A stretch of DNA of 64,000 bases from Allolobophora icterica (lineage: Eukaryota > Annelida > Clitellata > Crassiclitellata > Lumbricidae), in NCBI GenBank assembly GCA_963556255.1, contig OY744614.1:42532743-42596742 (forward strand). Direction: 5' to 3'. The position numbers were made by a program, and so were the translations under genes. The notes under the pieces are model-generated. The model was not told the origin of the DNA, did no database searches, and worked only from the letters and a program-made list of their open reading frames with translations. The first letter of the stretch is position 1. Every line of letters begins with the position of its first letter. This document shows positions 24,801-34,959 of the stretch, in pieces.

Positions 24801-27662
24801 TCCTCATCCTCATCATCCTCCTCTTCACCTTCAGAGTCGACGACTCTTGCCATATGTCGCACAAACTGCTGTAGAGCCCGTGGTCTGCCAAAGAACGTCA
24901 ACAACTGATATTAGACCAAAAATCCAACATATAAACTGATTTTATTAAGGAAACTCAAGCACAGTGATCTCAGCCTGAAAAATTATGATTGTAAATGTAA
25001 CTGCAACTGCAAATTTATATAGCACCACTTCACATAGACTCATCAGAGTTGTTCAAACGATGATAGTGATAATCACATTTTGGAAGGACTTATAAATTCC
25101 TCTGCAGGACATTTTGTGTCTTAGATTTCTTGGCTTCGTCCTCATTGAAGGGAAGAGCGAAACTTATGACACAGAAACTTCCAACATCCCATCTGACTCA
25201 CGCTTGAATTTTGCAAGCACACCAACTAATTAAAAGCAGTCACTGACCTGAGCAGTAATACAGTTAATTAATACAATTAATTAATACAATTAATACTTTA
25301 AACCCATACGAAATCTTGGAGGCGCTATATAAATGCTCTGAATGAATGAATGAATGAATGAATGGAAGTCCTAGGATTATCATTATATTGTCAAACTTCG
25401 GCCAATTATTAATGCATTGTGTAAAATTTACGCATGCATGCATTACGTAGTTTAATAAAAATTCTGTAGCAATGTAGCTCTGTATAATATTGATTTATTC
25501 TCATTTATCTTTTTCTTATGTGACGATGCTGTACCTATGACTACCTGTTAGAGTCATAGACACAGCACTTTTGTGAGGTGCTTAAAATGTGCTATATTAA
25601 CACTTTAACAACAAGCTGCATGGGTTTCCCAGTCGCTTTTAGTATACTCTCGTCGTTAAAGTGTTAAACGTCCCTGATACATACACACATACGACTGATT
25701 TTACCCTTCTCGTGCTTTGCTTTGGAACCACGCTGTTAGAAACCTCCATCTCCTTTTATGACTCTTGGCTGATATTATCTTCACAAACATATTCTCCCAT
25801 TTCTTCACTTTATTTTCATGTTCCATACGGTGAGCCTTAAAATCAAAATGAAACATAAGATACAGAAAAGAGAGATTACATCAGTAATGATTACTATGAT
25901 TATTATCATTATTATTACAGAAATTTTTAACACAAGCAAGGTCACACAGAAATGCGAATCTGAGGTGCCGTTAGTCAGTTGCCACGTGAAAGGCCGTTAG
26001 ATATCCAGATGTTTGAAAGTCAATGAGAAATAGTAAGCTTTCAGGTGTTTCTTAATGTGTTTCTTAAACGATATTCAACCTATGACAATTAAAACAAAGT
26101 AAGCACCAAGATAATTGCAAATTAAATAAACGTTCACAGAGAAGATATTCATTCGATTTTATTAAACTTACATTTAATTAAACTTATATAAATTCAAGGT
26201 CAGGCAAACCTGAGATTCGAGCAACTGGAGTCGCCTGATAGCGATGTTGAGCTGCGACTTCTTGGACTCAAAGTTGTCATAGAGCTTCTTGTAGGCTTTG
26301 TTCTTCTCCTCCCAGGGCATCGAGTACAACTGAACGAGTCGTGTCAACTCATTCGCCGGAGTCCAACAGTCGCCCACACTGGATCAACCAACACAGAACA
26401 TCAGAAATTACATCAACTACACAATCAGTTTGTGATGAAAGAACTTTTGCATTAGGGTCATTTAGTTGCTTACCAGGTACTTACAGACTTTCACTTCAAG
26501 GTCCTTTAGTTGTTTACCAAGTACTTAGACTTTCACTTCAAGGTCATTTAGTTGCTTACCAGGTACTTACAGACTTTCACTTCAAGGTCATTTAGTTGCT
26601 TACCAGGTACTTACAGACTTTCACTTCAAGGTCATTTAGTTGTTTACCAAGTACTTAGACTTTCACTTCAAGGTTATTTAGTTGCCTACCAGGTACTTAC
26701 AGACTTTCACTTCAAGGTCATTCAGTTGTTTACCAAGTACTTAAACTTTCACTTCGAGGTCATTTAGTTGCTTACCAGGTACTTACAAACTTTCACTTCA
26801 AGGTCATTTAGTTGTTTACCAGGTACTTAGACTTTCACTTCAAGGTCATTTAGTTGCTTACCAGGTACTTACAGACTTTCACTTCAAGGTCATTCAGTTG
26901 TTTACCAAGTACTTAAACTTTCACTTCGAGGTCATTTAGTTGCTTACCAGGTACTTACAAACTTTCACTTCAAGGTCATTTAGTTGTTTACCAGGTACTT
27001 AGACTTTCACTTCAAGGTCATTTAGTTGCTTACCAGGTACTTACAGACTTTCACTTAAAGGTCATTCAGTTGTTTACCAAGTACTTAGACTTTCACTTCG
27101 AGGTCATTTAGTTGCTTACCAGGTACTTAGACTTTCACTTCGAGGTCATTTAGTTGCTTACCAGGTACTTATAGGTTTTCACTTCAAGGTCTTTTAATAG
27201 CTTTATTAGGTGCACTACTACAGATACACTGGGTTAAAGCAGATTAACTACTAGTCAAGATCTGGCTTACCATTTCCTATAAAACAATCACTGCAAAACT
27301 TCCTGAATCTAGCCGTGAAAGCATGCAAAATGTTTTCCCAGTTAAAGCCCTAGTCTCTCAGATCTACCTACAATGACAGTCCGTCTGTCTGACGTTTTGG
27401 ATCTTGACTTGGAACCGGTTTTGATCCTACCTACTTACATATTTTGTTTTGGCTGAGCACCTGTGAATAAGTTGGTTGCTACAACTTGGATTTGTGGAGC
27501 TGTAGAAATCTCGAGACAATGATTACACAAGAACTGGTACCAGCTTTGGCTGGGGGTCAAGGGTTCTTTTTCAGGTCGAAGTGGGTTGGAAAAGAAATGG
27601 GTGTAGCAGTTGATAACAGCACTAGTTGTTATAATTGCTATTATTATTATTATTATTATTAC

Positions 27663-27720
<58 letters not shown>

Positions 27721-30700
27721 TTTATTAATTTGAAAAGTGAATTACAGCTTCATGCAGCCACCTCTGGGTTGTCATAGTGTGCAATTTACCTTATTTGATT
27801 GTCACTTTGTTAGCAGTTCAGTGCTATAAAGTAAAGGTAGAAGGATTTTACAGCTGCACAAGTCTACTTAGTAAGCCAATGTGCCATAAACGTACAGATG
27901 ACAAGAGATACAATCAAAGTTAAAGCTGTTATGAAGCGATTTTTGTAGTAAAGAATAAATGTTTCAACCTGACATGAAAAGAAACACCAAAGATGGCATG
28001 TTTAACAGCAACAAAACATAATTATGTACCATCACATAAGAGTAAAAAAATTAAACACAAAAAGAAAATGTAACAGTATGACTTGCATGATAAATAATAA
28101 CAAACATCAACAAGCAATAAATTTTTAAAACAAGCACATGTGACAACACTCTGGCATGCATGATTTCAATTTTAAAAACAAATTTTTACTGAAACATTTG
28201 AAAGACTAAGTCAGAAAAATGCATTCAAGCTCTTATTCTGCTGAAGAAATTCTTTGCTATTCATGCCTTTGAATGAAGGCATTTTGTAAACAAATCACCC
28301 ACTGAAACCCCGTGTTTCATTTGTTGGCCCATTAGTGTACAGTTATTAATACCAAGTCATCATCATCATCAGTTCCTGATGACAGCCCTGTGGCGGTGAT
28401 GGGTACGAACAACCGCCCTCCATTGTCTTCACTCATTTGTCATGTCCAGTGTGCCTCTCACCATTAGTCATTAGTCAATAATACAAAGTACCAGTAAGCA
28501 TTTCAGAGAGAGGAAGCATTGTGTCCGTTTTACCTGCGAAACACTTTGGTTGAGCAGAGCGCTATTTTTGAGAGTACCACAGGAGGCAGGGCTTGCTGCT
28601 TGAGAAGTTCATCTTTCAATGACAACAACTAGAAAGAAAATCTGTGCCATGAAAGCCTGTGCAACTACAACAACGATTGTGCATTTAAACAAGAATTCAA
28701 AAGCCTATTTCTACTACAAAAGGGGTTGTGCAACTGTGAAGAAAACAACAAAAAGTGCCTTTGCAAAAAAATTATCTGAATTTTAAGAACAGCGGAAAAA
28801 AGGAACATAAGAGTACATTAGATTTTTGATGGCTAGTGAAATGTAACAAAATCAAAGACATGGAACATGTGGTTACATTTTATGACAACTTGGTCATAAT
28901 TGCCCTTGACTGTAACCATATACAATCCAAAATATACAAGTGGTGTCATCTTTTGTAAAACATGTGCCTCAGAAACCTATTGTTCTTCCTCTGTATATGA
29001 TTGAAGTATTTTGACCTTGCTTCCTTGTTTTAAGCGGAGTCCTGTTTTAAACCAAAAGGAGCCTTTGCAGAATTTATCTAGCTTAAAGAACTAATAATTT
29101 ATATGCAGGCAGCTAACAATTGTTTTTTAAATATCAACAGAATTCCGATATGCAAGAATATTGACATTCTTACAGATTCCCAGCTAGCAACTATTTCAAA
29201 GCAGTGATGTGCAGACTAGCGTAGTGAAGGCAAGATAAAAACATGAGGGTGCTCGTGTCAACTCTTAACTTATACTTCACCTCTTCGACAGATGACTGAA
29301 CAAGATGGAGAGATGTCAAAAGACCAGCACACAAATTATCAAAGATGAATGATGAGTTCACGTTTCCATCATTGCCTTCCATCTGTTAAACAAACCACGT
29401 TCAACAGTGTATTAATCACTAATGCATTTTGATCACCAAAGACCTTTATCAAAAACAGAATAGATTTTGCTATGCTATCTGAGCATACATCAATTAGCAC
29501 ACTGGTAATGGTAAGAGAAAATTTATATGGTGCCACTTCCAGAATCCAGAGGGAGACTCATCAGAGGGCACTCCTGGCCTAACACAATGAGACCACGATC
29601 AAACAATTTTCTTCAAGGGTTCGCAGAAAAGAGGCAAAGAGAGGATGAAAAGCTCATGTCGCAGGTTGTTAGGCAGCTTGTTCCAGGAGGATGGGCCGAC
29701 CACAGCAAAGCATCTATGCTGGACCATGTATTTCGACAAATTCTAGCACGACTGTTCAAGACAGACAGAATAACATAATCATAGATACATATTTATGTAG
29801 CTCCTCTACCACTCAGAGGTGCTGCCGATCTCAAAATACCAAGGACTGTAAACCAGAAATAAGCCGAGGTGTAGCATTTAAATTTTAAATATTTCTGATC
29901 TGCCATTTAAAAATCTCTTCTGTACCTGCTGATTATTTTGTTCTTTCACGTCTTTAAGGGTAAAAATGTTCTTGTCATCCATTCTGCTCCTAAAGAAACC
30001 AAATCATGATTCAGTCAGTGAAAAACAAGGGTCAGTGTAAGTTCACAACTACCAACACAGCTGACAATGCATCACTTCATGTTTAAAGAAATCCATGAAT
30101 CAGAAATTTTAGAATTGGGTGTTATGTCTTCATAGTTCTCATTGAATATTTTTGTTCAGCCGAAATATATTAGCATATGCAATCAATACCTGATTAACTA
30201 AATATAATTTGAAATAGATGCTTAATTAAATGAATCAAGACATTAATTGCATTATCTTATTCACGCCAATCATCAACAGATTATACAGCTTTGATACTGT
30301 TCTGAAATAAACATAAAAACCGTCAATGCTGTAACTGTAAAAAACCGCCTGATGCAAAAATTTTATGACAATAGCAGTTATTAATCACATCTATTGTTGC
30401 TCTCTAGTTTTTCCAGTACACCTCTTTCAACCCTTCTTTGGCAAGTAAACCAAGATGCTCCCAAAAATCAGCAAAAAAGACCATGCATATTAAGCTTAAA
30501 ATGTTCACACAATTAACCAGCAGCCTGTAAATTAATGTATGCATTTGCATAATATATCATTATCATCATCATCAGTTCCTGACGCCAGCCAGTTGGCCGT
30601 CATGGGTACAAATAAACAAGCTGCATAGGCATTTGCATATCAATCGTCTTGAATCTGTCACAGAATGGATGACTGTCCGGATGAATATAGAATCTAGCAT

Positions 30701-31142
30701 ATCTATTATCTGTATAAGCTTTATCAGAATAAACCGAAAATATGAAGAATATAATCGAATGAAAAATCTATATATTCAAAACCCGATGGTGCGTTTTACA
30801 ATAATGTCACTAATAAATACAAATATTTAGTCATTAATAAATACCAATATTTAGTCAACCATGGAGCCCTACGTTTCCCAGTCTAGCCTTTTTACTGCAC
30901 TCCTCGTTTACAGCCATTAAAAATTAACACAACAATTTAAAACTTCTTGCACATTTTCCCAACACACTGCTTTCAGGATTAGAGTATCTGTAGCCCATTG
31001 ATAAAAGGAGTTGTAAATAAGCACAGCAAAATAAATAAAGTAGCAAAAAAGTTACCCACTCCATTAAAGTTTCCAATGGCAGGTTTTCGATGGAGACGCC
31101 ATTTCTGTTGACGGTTGCTATGTTGGCAGAGGTGTGCGCCAT
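11122..31142 (-). CDS. 18-exon gene, large helical/possible C2-like protein of unknown identity
   Basis: Exons on the minus strand: 31142-31060, 29989-29926, 29382-29281, 28628-28534, 26378-26210, 25835-25705, 24884-24698, 23353-23222, 22079-21803, 21169-21121, 20490-20343, 19642-19342, 18830-18614, 17730-17485, 15097-15031, 13810-13654, 11919-11815 and 11315-11122. All 17 junctions keep phase, giving about 907 residues from ATG 31142 to TAA 11122. I recognise the gene style (centrosomal or ciliary proteins often combine coiled coil with C2-like beta domains) but not the orthologue. Two uncertain sites: exon 1 must use donor GTGGGT, since the stronger GTAACT four bases later breaks the frame; exon 7 uses a weak GTTTAG donor. 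Exon 17 could instead be terminal, with TAA at 11789-11791. Confidence 0.78.
11815..13650. other. Intron 16 and flanking sequence
   Basis: Apart from exon 17 this is AT-rich intron. No second gene is seen. Confidence 0.4.
13335..13460. repeat. (AT)n microsatellite
   Basis: Pure TA dinucleotide tract, preceded by two diverged copies of the word ATATATAGTTTTATTATATA. It lies inside an intron of the minus-strand gene. Confidence 0.95.
13900..14075. repeat. CCAGGGCA-rich short tandem sequence
   Basis: The words GCCAGGGCA, CCAGGGCAAA and GGCAGGGCA repeat seven or more times within 175 bp of intron sequence. It may be a decayed element copy; no coding role is seen. Confidence 0.5.
14590..14905. 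repeat. Minisatellite, units of about 19-21 bp
   Basis: At least fourteen diverged units of the type CAGTCAAAATGTAACAGTAAC. It is intronic in the minus-strand gene. Confidence 0.9.
15894..16172 (-). mobile_element. tRNA-derived SINE, family 1
   Basis: Read on the minus strand it begins with a tRNA-like head (GTAGTGATTAGTGTACTGG, then GGGATTCAAATCC). A body with GAAATTCGG, a stretch related to GCCAACTCAGC.AT.ATGAG, and an end with CTTCATACCCATGGCTGCC follow. Other copies lie at 16366-16790, 36661-36830, 48826-50215 (split), 56435-56580 and 59899-60180. Intronic. Confidence 0.85.
16366..16790 (-). mobile_element. tRNA-derived SINE, family 1, interrupted
   Basis: The 3' half is at about 16366-16487 and the tRNA-like head at about 16645-16785. 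They are separated by about 155 bp of unrelated sequence. Both parts match the copy at 15894-16172 in the same orientation. Confidence 0.7.
17288..17465. repeat. Imperfect (GAT)n microsatellite
   Basis: GAT/GAC triplets with a few AAT interruptions. It lies 20 bp from exon 14 of the minus-strand gene, so it sits at that exon's splice-donor side. Confidence 0.95.
17911..18312. repeat. Nested inverted repeats around a SINE
   Basis: Three inverted-repeat pairs are present. The outer pair is 17911-17933 with 18231-18253 (23 bp, one mismatch). A perfect 21-bp pair is 18178-18198 with 18208-18228 (9-nt spacer). A perfect 25-bp pair is 18254-18278 with 18288-18312 (9-nt spacer). The SINE at 17934-18177 lies between the outer left arm and the first hairpin. 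Confidence 0.9.
17934..18177 (+). mobile_element. tRNA-derived SINE, family 2, with (AATA)n tail
   Basis: The A-box-like TGGCTCAGTGGTAAG and B-box-like GGTTCGAATCC are at tRNA spacing. They are followed by an unrelated body ending GAGGCGCTATAGAAAT and an (AATA)6 tail. Partial 3' ends of the same family, with GAAT-type tails, occur at about 25310-25365 and 45985-46060. Confidence 0.88.
19020..19155 (-). mobile_element. tRNA-derived SINE head, minus strand
   Basis: The minus strand reads GGCATGGTAGCTGAATGGAT and then GGGTTCAAGCCTCC at tRNA-like spacing. A GTAGGGACCTTGAG segment follows that also occurs in the plus-strand SINE near 19885. A functional tRNA is unlikely because no cloverleaf closes well. 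Confidence 0.6.
19342..22079 (-). CDS. Middle part of the 18-exon gene (exons 9-12), possible C2-like region
   Basis: This part encodes about 258 residues rich in beta-type segments. Exon 9 contains PVMIDRGSWTHEPEFDLYLC and IRVYRPEELG. The 49-nt micro-exon at 21169-21121 is needed to keep the frame between exons 9 and 11. Exon 11 contains SQLNFEVYSARNNRLLATA, and exon 12 a Ser/Thr-rich linker followed by FPLFTVGSET and HLPLICIWAK. The pattern of alternating strands around short polar loops is compatible with one or two C2-like beta sandwiches, but canonical calcium-binding aspartate loops are not obvious. Confidence 0.6.
19805..20045 (+). mobile_element. tRNA-derived SINE with (TAC)n/(AAT)n tail
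   Basis: The segments CTGGTTAGAGTGCTTGCC and GGGCTCGATCCTCC resemble A and B boxes. The body has TAGGGACCTTGAGCATGTTC and ends in trinucleotide repeats. It lies in the intron between exons 12 and 11 of the minus-strand gene. Confidence 0.65.
20640..20765. repeat. Minisatellite, units of about 13 bp
   Basis: Diverged units of the type AGATAAAACCCAC repeat about nine times, with three near-identical units at the right end. Intronic. Confidence 0.85.
21325..21595. repeat. Minisatellite of TTACTTTACTCAC units
   Basis: About 20 diverged 10-13 bp units (TTACTTTACTCAC, TTACTTTACTTGA, TCACTTCACTCGA). Intronic between the micro-exon and exon 9. Confidence 0.9.
22174..22260. repeat. (AAGT)n-ended dispersed repeat
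   Basis: AAGTAAGTAAGT is followed by TATGTTCTTTAATAAGCCAC. Similar junctions occur at 32957-33010 and 57325-57420, so the AAGT tract is the end of a retroposon-like family rather than an isolated microsatellite. Confidence 0.6.
22640..22860. repeat. (TTA)n and (ATAC)n microsatellites
   Basis: TTATTATTA tracts at 22645-22697 and imperfect ATACATAC at 22730-22830. Intronic. Confidence 0.9.
23222..31142 (-). CDS. N-terminal part of the 18-exon gene (exons 1-8)
   Basis: This part encodes about 321 residues. Exons 3-6 are predicted helical and charged: the stretches LLSLKDELLKQQALPPVVLS, KAYKKLYDNFESKKSQLNIA and MEHENKVKKWENMFVKII suggest coiled coil or helical bundle, followed by a basic segment KSHKRRWRFL. 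Exon 7 is strongly acidic (EGEEEDDEDEEEENEN), and exon 8 is low complexity with an internal duplication around ARKSRTS. The last two are likely disordered linkers. A second in-frame ATG at the start of exon 2 (MDDKNIF) could serve if exon 1 is untranslated. Confidence 0.75.
23605..23865. repeat. Dispersed repeat, copy 1 (AATTTATATAGCGCC family)
   Basis: About 75% similar over 250 bp to 29512-29770. The shared order is TAATGGTAA, AATTTATATgGcGCCAC, ACTCATnAGAG, CCTAACACAATGA, AAAAGAGGCA, AGGCCGACCACAGCA and TATGCTGG. Shorter pieces occur at 18357-18440 and 24995-25050. The minus-strand reading resembles the decayed C-terminal end of an RT ORF, so these may be 3' ends of a non-LTR family. Confidence 0.7.
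24265..24535 (+). repeat. Dispersed repeat with GCCGGAACG ends, copy 1
   Basis: CAGCCGGAACGGCGTTCCGGCACC is followed by an AT-rich segment TAAATTATTTATTTT...AAACAATAATTTAGTT and the word CAGTGTTTATTGA. An inverted copy lies at about 37050-37235. The first 30 bp are themselves palindromic (GGAACGnnGTTCC). Confidence 0.7.
26455..27200. repeat. Minisatellite of alternating 42- and 44-bp units
   Basis: About 17 units of the core TTTCACTTCAAGGTCATTTA, followed by GTTGCTTACCAGGTACTTACAGAC (44 bp) or GTTGTTTACCAAGTACTTAGAC (42 bp). The two subtypes largely alternate, giving an 86-bp higher-order repeat. It begins about 75 bp from exon 5 of the minus-strand gene. Confidence 0.92.
27630..27725. repeat. 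(TTA)n microsatellite
   Basis: About 30 near-perfect TTA units within the same intron. Confidence 0.95.
27780..28530. other. Intron without recognised feature
   Basis: AT-rich intron between exons 5 and 4. A fragment at 28360-28420 (TCATCATCATCAGTTCCTGA, then GTCATGGGTAC-like) recurs at 30555-30610 as a minor dispersed repeat. Confidence 0.4.
29512..29770. repeat. Dispersed repeat, copy 2 (AATTTATATAGCGCC family)
   Basis: Partner of 23605-23865, in the same orientation. It lies in the intron between exons 2 and 3 of the minus-strand gene. Confidence 0.7.
30000..31050. other. Intron 1 of the minus-strand gene
   Basis: AT-rich. The 3' part next to exon 1 (about 30945-31058) is the segment duplicated at 47655-47760. 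No other feature was seen. Confidence 0.5.
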
Positions 31143-31433
31143 AACACAAGAAACTCGGCTATCTAGGCTATAATACCGCCATTAAAATCTGATAACTCTG
31201 AAGGAAGAAACTCGTTTTATCATATAATTCCTTAACGTTGGCGTTGGCACTAGTAGGCCTATATCGATTTTTATTTCTGTATACGTTTTCTGTTTTGGGG
31301 CAGTTTTTCTATACCAAATTCTACACTATTATTTAGATAGTAATAAACGAATATTGACTGATTGATTGAATAGTAGCTGTATGTATGTATGTACGCTTAT
31401 GCATGTGTATGCGTATAATTTATGCAGTCTTGT

Positions 31434-31610
31434 TGTCAAGACCTTAAACCTCAAGACCAAGACCAAGACCAAGACCTTGAACCTCAAGACCAAGACCAAG
31501 ACCAAGACCTTGAACCTCGAGACCAATTAAGACCAAGACCAAGACTTTGAACCTCGAGACCAAGACCAAGACCTTGAACCTCAAGACCAAGACCAAGACC
31601 AAGACCCAAA
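31434..31610 (+). repeat. (AAGACC)n satellite array 1
   Basis: Units of CAAGACCAAGACCAAGACCTTGAACCT, about 27-30 bp, are repeated about five times. The same unit occurs at 32160-32290 and, inverted, at 39285-39415. Confidence 0.92.
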
Positions 31611-32350
31611 AAATCGCAATCAGGTCAAGACTTCTAAAATTGTCAAGTCGGAATATTCGCTATTTTAATGAAAACATGAGTCTTTTATTTTATTCAAGCA
31701 AATTAACTTTAAATGCAAACTGCAGAGAAATCCGAATTTGTATTCAAAAGTCCTTCATGTAAACTATTATTCCAAATGCCTTTTGTATTTTATAAAAACC
31801 AATTCGCTCAGAATTTTTTGACCAAGACGTGCATTGTGGGGCCTCATAGTCTCATACAAATTCCGCCATGTGGAAAAAATACGTTCTACTGGTGCTGAAG
31901 TCGCTGACACACACACACAGAAGTTTTCAAGCACTGGATGTAAATGTACAGATAGTGAGTCCTTTTGAAATCTTCCCGTGGTTTATCAAACTGTACGCGC
32001 GTCTGATACAGAATAACTGTTGCTGCTGCCAATGGGTTTTCCTGACCAACAAGACTTTTATCCGTCCATAGATATTGGTCGTATGATGCAAGCAGGCTTG
32101 AGTGCAGAATTCTTGAGTTCTGTTAAATGACTGTTCATATTGACAGCCGGTCTTGGTCTTGGTCTTGCGAGACCAAGACCAAGACTTTGAACCTCAAGAC
32201 CAAGACCAAGACCAAGACCTTGAACCTCAAGACCAAGACCAAGACCAAGACCTTGAACCTCAAGACCAAGACCAAGACCAAGACTTTTAAAAACGAACTC
32301 GAGTGCACTCGAGACGAAGACCTTGGTCTCGAGGACAACAAGACTGAATT
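31610..32350 (+). repeat. Left arm of a long inverted repeat
   Basis: The sequence from AATCAGGTCAAGACTTCT through the AAGACC array to CTCGAGACGAAGACC is the reverse complement, with moderate divergence, of 39217-39915. It includes a hairpin, CTTGGTCTTGCGAGACCAAG, near 32153-32180. The arm contains no convincing coding frame. Confidence 0.88.
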
Positions 32351-33600
32351 TATGTGTACATATAGGCCTATATGTACATATGCATATATATGTATGTGTG
32401 TATTTATGCAAGTATGCATTTGCGGCGATCGTGTAGGCCTATGTGCCGTGCGCGTAGATTATATACTGTAACATATACACCGTGCTAAAAATAAAATCAG
32501 TCGCCTCCAGTTATTATAGTCGTAGGCCTACTCACTGCCTGCATGACTAAAAACCATATATAGCGACAGACGCCAAGGCTGCGTTCAGTTACAACCAATG
32601 GTCTAAGACGTAGGCCTACAATATACGTTTTCTAAAGAATTATAGGCCTACAGATTGCTACACTGCGTGCGATTAAAATCAAATCACTTGGCCGTTCATG
32701 TTCAAATGTCAAGTGTGTCCCATCAATTAGGCTAGGTATGAAAAGTAAGGAGCTCCACAACATGCTGTTTTAGCATATCTATCGTTACTGTCGTGATGCT
32801 TTCGAAAATCGCTAATAGTAGCCTAATAGAATGGGGTTAGGAAATTTTCGCATAGATATAGAGATATGAATTAGGCAGAAAAAGTAACAAAGAAAAGCGT
32901 TAAGAATACATGCATAAAGATGCGGTAATGAATTATGCACGCTCACTTCTGTTGTGCTAAGTAAGTAAGTAAGTAAGTAAGTAAGTATATCCTTTATTCA
33001 AAACCAACTGCTAACAGCATTTTTGTGTATATAGTTCATAATATTAATTTAAGCATATAACATTCGAATGACAAAGGTTTTGCGAGCTAAAGAGTCAGCA
33101 TTAAGTATAATTCTATTGTGTGCTCTGGGGCGCAGTGAGTAGCCTATACAACAGCTTTCTCTGGGGGTAATAATTAACTGATGCAGAACATGTGTTGGGT
33201 TAGTTATGATGGCTGAGAAAAGGTTACAATCAGCTGCGCAGTACTGCCAGGTATTTATCCCTTAACAATTCAGGTATTCATATGCATGCATAATTATAAC
33301 TCCCTATTCCTGGCATGATGCATCTAAGCCTTAAGCCTGTGCCCTGTTGCACAGCTGTCTTGCCACAATAAGTGGAGCAGTTCTTTAATTCTATACCGCG
33401 CGCCTCTCTGGATGATCCAGTCTGAACATTTATCCAGACCATTTACTGATTCAGCTTCAGAGATCAGTTTAAATCTAGAAGACCAGTCAGTTGTCAATAT
33501 GGAGAGCCAGTCCCATGGCACCTAGCCTATACACATCTGAGTTACCGTATTCATGCGGTGCTCCATAATTTGGTCACTGTGTAATTCTGGATTTCGCGAA
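32350..33600. other. No gene recognised
   Basis: TAGGCCTA words are frequent at 32360-32645. An (AAGT)n-ended repeat starts at 32957. A TTACATGTG segment leads into the THAP ORF. Confidence 0.4.
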
Positions 33601-33669
33601 GCCCCACAATGCACCGCGTTTCCGGCTTAGAAGAAATCGTAAACAACGCCATTACATGTGAAATCGCAA

Positions 33670-34953
33670 ATGGAATTTGAAATGGATGAAGAAGTGTTGA
33701 TTGATCCTGCTAAAACGCGTCATGGAGGAGAATTTTGTTGTGTTCCGCAGTGTAGCAATAGCCGTTTGAAAACGCAGTCTGCAGGAAGGCAAGTTTCATA
33801 CTATCGCATTCCGGCAAATGCTGTACGACGACAGGAATGGGTTAGGCAAATACGACGTGCTGAATGGCTGCCTCGCAAGTGGGATCGAATATGCAGTGAT
33901 CATTTCGTATCTGGTTCGTATTGGTTCATTAGCTAATTATGTTATTACAGTATGCTGTCACTGAATCTAGCATAACTTGGCTCTCTATTTGCTACTCTTC
34001 GATGCAGCTGAGGCTAGTACGTATCGGAATGGAACTGCACAGCATATTCTAAGCATTGTAGCAAGGCGAGATTGTGGTCATGAAATATGCTTGGAAGCGT
34101 TAACGATCTTTGGATCAAGACCAGTTCAAGGCATAGTTGTTTGTCCTAAGGTGCTGTATATACGGTTTAAATAAACATGCCAGCGGACCCAGTGCACCCC
34201 ATGTTCATCTACCATATTCCATCGGACCCCGCACCGGACTTTGTCTGTATATCCACCTGACATGAATGTCAAAAGTTACATCATATTACGACTAAGATAT
34301 AGGAACAGCATTTACTACATATGCTCACCACATATATTGGTAATAAGAAGTTCATTTGTGAGCTTGCCAAGAGAAATGTACGAAGATAGTTCAGTGGAGA
34401 GCTATTAATTATCTGTTACTTAATTTGTTATTCTGCAGGACAAAAAAGTGATGACCCAAGAAGCAAGTCATATTACCCGTCTCTCTTTCCATGGACAAAC
34501 GTCGGGAGCCGAAGACGGGCTACACGCACATCAACAAAGGCAGGGAAAATGTCGCCAAGCAAACGACTGGCTGCTGTACGCCTTGCTGTTCAAAGGAAAT
34601 ATCGTCGGAAAGTGACACATATGCGAAACTTAGGTGGAAAGAAAACGATTGCCAGGCCAAGTACTATTCCACCGGTTGACTTTCATGAATATGTTACTTC
34701 CGGAAATTCAACTGAAATATTGAATAGGAAATTAGAAGAGTGTGAGGCTATTTTGCCAGGTGCCGCTTCAGCCTATTTAAAGAGTCACGAGTTGCTTAAG
34801 GAAGTTGAAACTTTGCGTTCTGCACAGTTCTGTATAAGTAATGTTAAAGATGACAATGACATTTTCCAATTTTGGACTGGTATGCCTTCGTATGGTGTAT
34901 TCTCGGCATTTCTCACATATTTAAGACCACGTGCGGAGTCTATACAAATATAA
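33670..34953 (+). CDS. THAP-domain protein, 5' part of an ISL2EU/Harbinger-like transposase
   Basis: Two exons (33670-33913 and 34439-34953) join in phase through GT/AG sites. The N-terminal C2CH THAP zinc finger is visible: CCVPQCSN, a conserved W (EWVRQIRR), then WDRICSDHFVSG, and after the intron a segment of the SLFPW type that closes THAP domains. A basic region follows (KRLAAVRLAVQRKYRRKV). Next comes DNDIFQFWTGMPSYGVFSAF, which resembles the helical segment preceding the DDE_4 catalytic domain in THAP-containing transposases. The frame ends in TAA at 34951 without any DDE core, and none is seen downstream, so the transposase is truncated or the remainder is spliced from elsewhere. THAP domains bind DNA, so in an intact element this part would recognise the ends. 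Confidence 0.75.
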
Positions 34954-34959
34954 ATAGGC

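Noticed and set aside
26455..27200. CRISPR-like array
   Set aside because: Direct 42/44-bp repeats without unique spacers, in a eukaryotic intron.
32058..32471. LGLGLGLEVQ and KTKTKTLNL repeat proteins
   Set aside because: Translations of the (AAGACC)n arrays. The same sequence is found inverted at 39.2 kb and is part of an inverted repeat.
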